A DNA stretch of 64,000 bases, taken from assembly GCA_963854735.1 (NCBI GenBank), contig OY978107.1:379501-443500 (forward strand). The letters run 5' to 3'. This DNA comes from Marvania coccoides (lineage: Eukaryota > Chlorophyta > Trebouxiophyceae > Chlorellales > Chlorellaceae). Shown here in pieces: positions 59,420-64,000 of this stretch. A program made the translations under genes and the position numbers. The notes beneath the pieces are model-generated. The model saw only the letters and a list, made by a program, of their open reading frames with translations, searched no databases and had not been told where the DNA came from. Positions within the stretch are counted from its first letter, which is position 1; every line of letters begins with the position of its first letter.

Positions 59420-60954
59420 ATGGCTGAGAAGAAGACAGTGGTAATTGTGGGCCTCGGCTTCGTCGGGATGAGAGCTGTGCGGGAGCTCGCTGGCGATAAA
59501 TCATTCAATATCATCGCCATCGATGCCAAGGACTTCTTTGAGAACACAACTGCCGCTGCGGAGTCTATCACAGACGCTGAAAACTGCGAGAGGTAGACCA
59601 ATTTTATTCTAGTTCTTTTTAGCGACATATCGCATTCATTTACTTAATCCACACTGCAGGATGATGGTGGATTACACCATAAACCCAGCACTGACATCCA
59701 TTTTCAAGCAGGTCAGTCCTTTTCCAAGCCTCCCGCTCACCGCTCATAAATAAACAGGTCTCTCCTTGATCTCATAATTTCCAAATTTTTTCTACCCATC
59801 ACAGGGCATTGTTACATCCATCACTGCCAATGAAATCGGCCTTTCTTCGGGTGAAAAGATTGCTTTCGACTATGCCATCCTCGGCACTGGCTCAACCTAC
59901 GCAGCAGGCATCAAGACCGATCCCAGCGCGCTCACCTCAAAGTCCGAGCGTGTTGCCGCGCTCAAGAGCTATTCTGCCTCCATTGCCGCCGCCCCATCAG
60001 TAGTTATTGTTGGAGGTGGCACCGTGGGAGTTGAACTGGCTGCAGCTATCGCCGAAACCTTCCCAGGAAAGTCTGTGACCATCATCGCTGGCTCAGGGCC
60101 CCGCATCCTAGACCGTTTCTCCGAAAAGGTGTCAGAGTATGCCACAAACTGGCTGGAAGCAAAGGAGGTGAAAATTGTGACAGGGGAGCGGGTTGCAGAC
60201 TGGGGCGGCATGGGGGAGCTCCCTGCAGAAGGCAGCGTGACGACAGATGCTGGGACTGCGTACGCTGGGTTGGTGTTCAAGTGCCTGGGGGGTCCGCCTG
60301 CGACTGCCGCGTTTGCGGCGTCTCTGGAAGGCAAACTCACCGCTCGTGGGGCGGTGGTGGTGAACGACAAGCTGCAGGTGGAAGGCATGCCTAGCGTGTT
60401 TGCAGCGGGGGATGTGGCCAACACCTCTGAGGAAAAAACGGCGAATTATGCGGACTATGCGGGGATGGCGGCAGCGAGGAACCTCAAAGCGCTGGCGACC
60501 GGCAAGGAGATGATTTCCTTCCCGGCAGGACTGTTCAAAGGCGCGGAGAAGCTGCCGTTTGCCAGCGGCGCGACTTTGGGGAAGAAAGATGGGGTGATGC
60601 AGGTACGGCGGGTTTCCTTTGCATGGTATCCACAAGCGTGAAGAAATCACCTGAAGACAAACGGGTGTCTTCTGTTGCACTATTTTTGCATCGTTTTGAA
60701 AGCATACGAGCGGTGTTATTATTTTATCCATTGCAATACAACAAAATAGTGCTCACATTTTTTTTTTACTTACTTTTTTACCTGTGCAGATGGGCAGCAG
60801 TGAGGTGACGACTGGGAGCAGCATTGGGACGATGCGTAGCTTCTTCGGGAAGCTCATCATGGGCAGCGCGGCTGGCTCATGGTTTTGGGCTGCGCTGTAC
60901 AGCTTTATCAAGAAGATGTTCGCGGGCCAAATTGCCAAGCTCGCTCAGGCGTGA
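59420..60954 (+). CDS. AIFM2/FSP1-like FAD-dependent oxidoreductase
   Basis: Four exons (59420-59592, 59660-59711, 59805-60602, 60790-60954) encode 395 residues. Two Rossmann signatures are present: 'VVIVGLGFVGMRAVREL' near the start for FAD and 'VVIVGGGTVGVELAAAI' at about residue 195 for NAD(P)H; 'VFAAGDVANT' at about 330 is the second FAD contact. Layout and length fit the apoptosis-inducing factor 2 / ferroptosis suppressor 1 branch of type II NADH dehydrogenase-like enzymes, which reduce quinones. There is no N-terminal leader and no myristoylation glycine. The C-terminal exon has a short hydrophobic stretch (GSAAGSWFWAALYSFI) that could touch membranes. The start ATG leads directly into the FAD motif. 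Confidence 0.88.
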
Positions 60955-61308
60955 GCATTTTAATTTCCTGCCATTCAACATATTGATTCAATCCTTCGTA
61001 TGTTTACCATTTGAACGAATCACAGGAGGATTTCCCCCCCAAATTATCTGCCACTATTTTTTTTCCTAATTTGCCCCTCTTCGATCTTTAGTACTTGCTC
61101 AATACCATGTAATTCTATGTTATGGTTTGTTCCAAATATCCATAGGAACATGTGCAAAACCAATAGAAATTATGACGTAAAACTCGCCTAGATTGCGCCC
61201 TAATTTTTGTGGTGTTGAATCCACGCCGATTTTTTTAATATATTGCAGCACCGCGCTGCTGTTATCTTTAAACTCAATAATTATAACAACTGAGTCCGGG
61301 GGGGGGAA
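60955..61308. other. Intergenic between oxidoreductase and kinase genes
   Basis: TGTAA at 61105, about 150 bases after the oxidoreductase stop, is a likely polyadenylation signal. A G8 tract lies just before the kinase ATG. Confidence 0.5.
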
Positions 61309-63876
61309 ATGCGGCGCCTGTTGTGGGGCGCTCTGCTCTGCATCTTTTTCAGCAGGCCAGGTGCACTTGCTTCCCGAGTCTTGAAAAGCAATATTGTTGT
61401 GAGAAGCAACCAAGATCGATACCAGGTGAGAATAGTTTCTCTTGCGTCCGGCCACAAAAAACACGGCAGTTTGACAAATAAAATGTTTGCAAAATCCATT
61501 ATTGCTGATGTCTGTGGCTTGATTACGCAGGATCCTCTCCAAGCCGGTCCGTCGAGAAGGATACTGGTGAACGTGTATGATTACGCGCAAAGCTGCACCG
61601 TGGAGGCTTTGGACTACATTGAAACGAGCTCCTGGGCGTATACTGCACGAGATTATTATTCAATAGAAATAGATGGGAATGGGTGTGGAGATGGCGACGA
61701 ATGGACAACATGCTCCGATTACAACGATGTGGAGATTCTTACATTTGCTGTATTGGATATGTCAGTAAGTTACCAATGCTTCTCAGCACGATAATTTTGT
61801 TCTCTCAAATAACTGAAATAAATCCCATCTTTGCAGGGAGATGATTATGCCTCAGAGGTGGATGTTGCAGTCATTGACCTTGACACCGGAGAAACGTTAA
61901 AAAGCTTTAGTGCAAGCAGCTGCGTAAAATTTTCCATTGACGCGGGATCTGGCTGCCCAGGGGCAAACATCAGGATCAAAACCTTCTGCTCATCCCCTGG
62001 AAATTGCCGATTGAATTATGGATATGGATACACTACGGCATTATGCTCTCCTACCCCCTCCAGCCCCCTCAATACAAGCCCACCGGACACCCCAAGCCCA
62101 TCTGATTTCACACCTTCCGTCGTCATTCCCTCTCCCCGATCTACCGTCAGAATTGGGGCTGCCGTGGGGGGCGCGATAATTGGGATTCTGAGTGAGTAGT
62201 ATTTTTTTCATATACCCAGTGTACTCCGAGGATAATTAATCTCTTAGCTATTAAGTAATGACTTATGTCTCTCAAGAGCGCTCCATGCATGCAACGTCTT
62301 GCTTCCTTTTGTGCATTCCAGTTTTGGTGTAAAGGACCCTGATCAGCGATTTTCTTTTGCCCTCATTTTTCTATATATTATTACTGTAGGCATAGGTGGA
62401 GGCATCGCCACATTAATTGTGCGCCGTAAAAACAAGAACAAACAGCCTGACCCCGTAATAAACGAAGAGTATTTGACGTCGCCATCAGCAGCGCTGAATG
62501 ATCTGCCGCCCCCACTGACCAGTGATGAAGGACCCACCATCTCCAACAACGCGACAAAAGACGACAGTTACCTTTGGGCTACATCACCACCGGTTGAAGA
62601 TGGAGGAGAGGGAAGAAAGACAAAATTCTCGCCTTGCGACACTCCTGCCGCAGCTGAAACCAAAACAGCTGCACTCGCAGCTGGAGGCGGCATGTCTGAA
62701 GCAACAGCTGCGCACTCACAACTTTCTGCTTCGACCTCCATGGCCTCCATTGAGCTGTCCAGTTTGGGACAGCGGAGCGCAAGCCTGGCTGCTCCTCAAG
62801 ACCCGCTCCTTCAGTACGTCAACAGCCAGCTTTCTACAGCCAGTGGCAGATCATCTGTTTCAAAATTCTCCACCAGCTTGGAACTAAGCTTCAAAGACCT
62901 CCAGGTTGGAGCCTTGCTGGGGGAAGGCAGCTGGGGACGTGTGTTCAAGGCTACGTACCACGAAACCAGCGTCGCGGTGAAGGTTCTTCTCAGCGAAGAC
63001 AAGAAAGTCACCGCCGACAACGCTGCTTCGCTGCTGAGCATGTCCGCTCCGGTTCTTGAGCGCCTGAAGCAAGAAGCTTCAATCATGGCAAGCCTCGCAC
63101 ACCCTCACGTTGTGCAGTTCATCGGCATGACGACTTTTCCTCCTGCATTGGTGCAAGAGTACTGCGCGCGTGGGTCCGTGCTGGGTGTGCTGCAAGCCGC
63201 GGCCGCAGACCCTGCCGCCGCTGCTGAAATGACGTGGAAGCGACGTTTAGGCGTCGCTATTGGGACAGCGAAAGGGGTGCTGTTTTTGCACGCCCGCTCT
63301 TCCCCCATCGTGCACAGAGACTTGAAGAGCGGCAATGTGCTTCTGAGCCACAACTGGACTGCAAAAATCGCAGACTTTGGATTGGCAAAATGTCTCGAGG
63401 GCTCCGCCCGGTCGGCCTCCTTGACAGCGATGAACCCCCGGTGGCTGTCTCCAGAGCTGCTGCAAGGTGGATCTGCAACGCCGGCAGCCGACGTTTTTGC
63501 ATTCGGTGTCTTCCTTTGGGCAAGTTTTATTTTTATTTTTAAATTCATTCTTTGTGAGTTTCAAAGATAATTATCTTATTCAAGCATGACTTAATTATTT
63601 TACAATTCATTGCAGGAGCTCCTCACCTGGAAGCTTCCTTGGGGCTCAACGAGCCCTTGGACCATAGTAGGGTCTGTATGCAGGGGGGAGCGCCTGCCCA
63701 TTCCGCCGACGCCTTCTCTGCCTGGTCCAGAATGCGGCTGGCCAGGGCTGCCGAGGTACACTGACCTGCTGCAGCGGTGCTGGACTCAGGAGGCGGACCA
63801 GCGCCCAGATTTCAAGCAAATAGTGGAGGAGCTACGGGCGATGGCGCCGCCAGGGACTGAGGAGATGCATTTTTAA
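61309..63876 (+). CDS. Receptor-like protein kinase, TKL type, with novel ectodomain
   Basis: Five exons (61309-61425, 61531-61764, 61837-62191, 62390-63519, 63616-63876) encode 698 residues. A signal peptide (MRRLLWGALLCIFF, to about 21) is followed by an ectodomain of about 190 residues with paired cysteines and Asp-rich loops ('DGNGCGDGDEWTTC', 'VDVAVIDLDTGETL'), then a Ser/Pro hinge and one membrane helix at about 222-246. The cytoplasmic part has a Ser-rich linker and a kinase domain at about 405-690: glycine loop 'GEGSWGRVFKA', 'VAVKVLL', 'HRDLKSGNVLL', 'DFGLAK' and 'RCWTQEADQRPDF', all intact. It is probably an active Ser/Thr kinase sensing an outside ligand. Intron 4 begins TGG|GCAAGT, needed for 'FGVFLWELLTWKLPWG'. 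The ectodomain was not recognised. Confidence 0.88.
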
Positions 63877-64000
63877 GTATTTTTAAAGTAAATTTGAATA
63901 TATTAATATTTTTAACCTTTCAAGACCTTGAATAAAAGCTCTACCTCCTATCTTACCGCCATTTGCATTACAAATTCAATTGCCAATTAGCCTGCGTACA

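Overview
This is nuclear DNA of a eukaryote, most likely a chlorophyte green alga. Nearly every gene is split by short spliceosomal introns (roughly 60-600 bases). The gene content fits that lineage: an MLO-family membrane protein, an outer-dynein-arm docking protein (so a flagellated cell stage), a UhpC-type sugar-phosphate antiporter with a plastid-like leader, a FUSC/ALMT-type anion-channel-like protein, a TKL receptor-like kinase, and TGTAA motifs downstream of several genes. The exact class and species cannot be fixed from the sequence alone. I rebuilt exon structures by joining GT-AG or GC-AG boundaries that keep the conserved protein frame.

Layout. 1-3.6 kb: a dead LINE-type retrotransposon on the minus strand whose reverse transcriptase core is deleted. 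3.9-28.7 kb: housekeeping genes, many in head-to-head pairs: ODA1-like docking protein / V-ATPase subunit A; histone H2B; U5 snRNP protein DIB1; transportin / SF3B2; an Mpv17 family protein; a small coiled-coil protein; a four-EF-hand calmodulin-like protein / MLO. 29.2-45.8 kb: a same-strand tandem array of six related genes that I cannot match to a named family. 46.0-63.9 kb: a large FUSC/ALMT-like membrane protein, a small hydrophilic protein, an F-box/LRR-like protein, the UhpC-like transporter, an AIFM2/FSP1-like FAD oxidoreductase and a receptor-like TKL kinase.

The tandem array is the most novel part. Each copy has a short first exon ending in a V/I-F-G-P-G-like motif, an exon pair or single exon with a domain that resembles a plant B3 DNA-binding fold, a low-complexity basic or acidic linker, and a C-terminal module built around a 'SQKRLK...G..LVL.W' core. 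Intron positions and phases are shared, so the copies are true paralogues. The copies differ in decay and innovation: one has two in-frame stops, one has lost the last intron, one has a doubled heptapeptide, and one lacks an in-frame start. A small secreted four-cysteine protein, a minisatellite and an LRR pseudogene interrupt the array.

A second theme is splicing. At least ten of about 88 inferred introns begin with GC instead of GT, mostly GCAAG(T/C). Several are backed by paralogues that have GT at the same position and phase. This is well above the roughly 1 percent usual in eukaryotes. Functional links are otherwise loose: splicing (DIB1, SF3B2), nuclear import and chromatin (transportin, H2B), and a divergent calmodulin-like/MLO pair whose families are known to interact.
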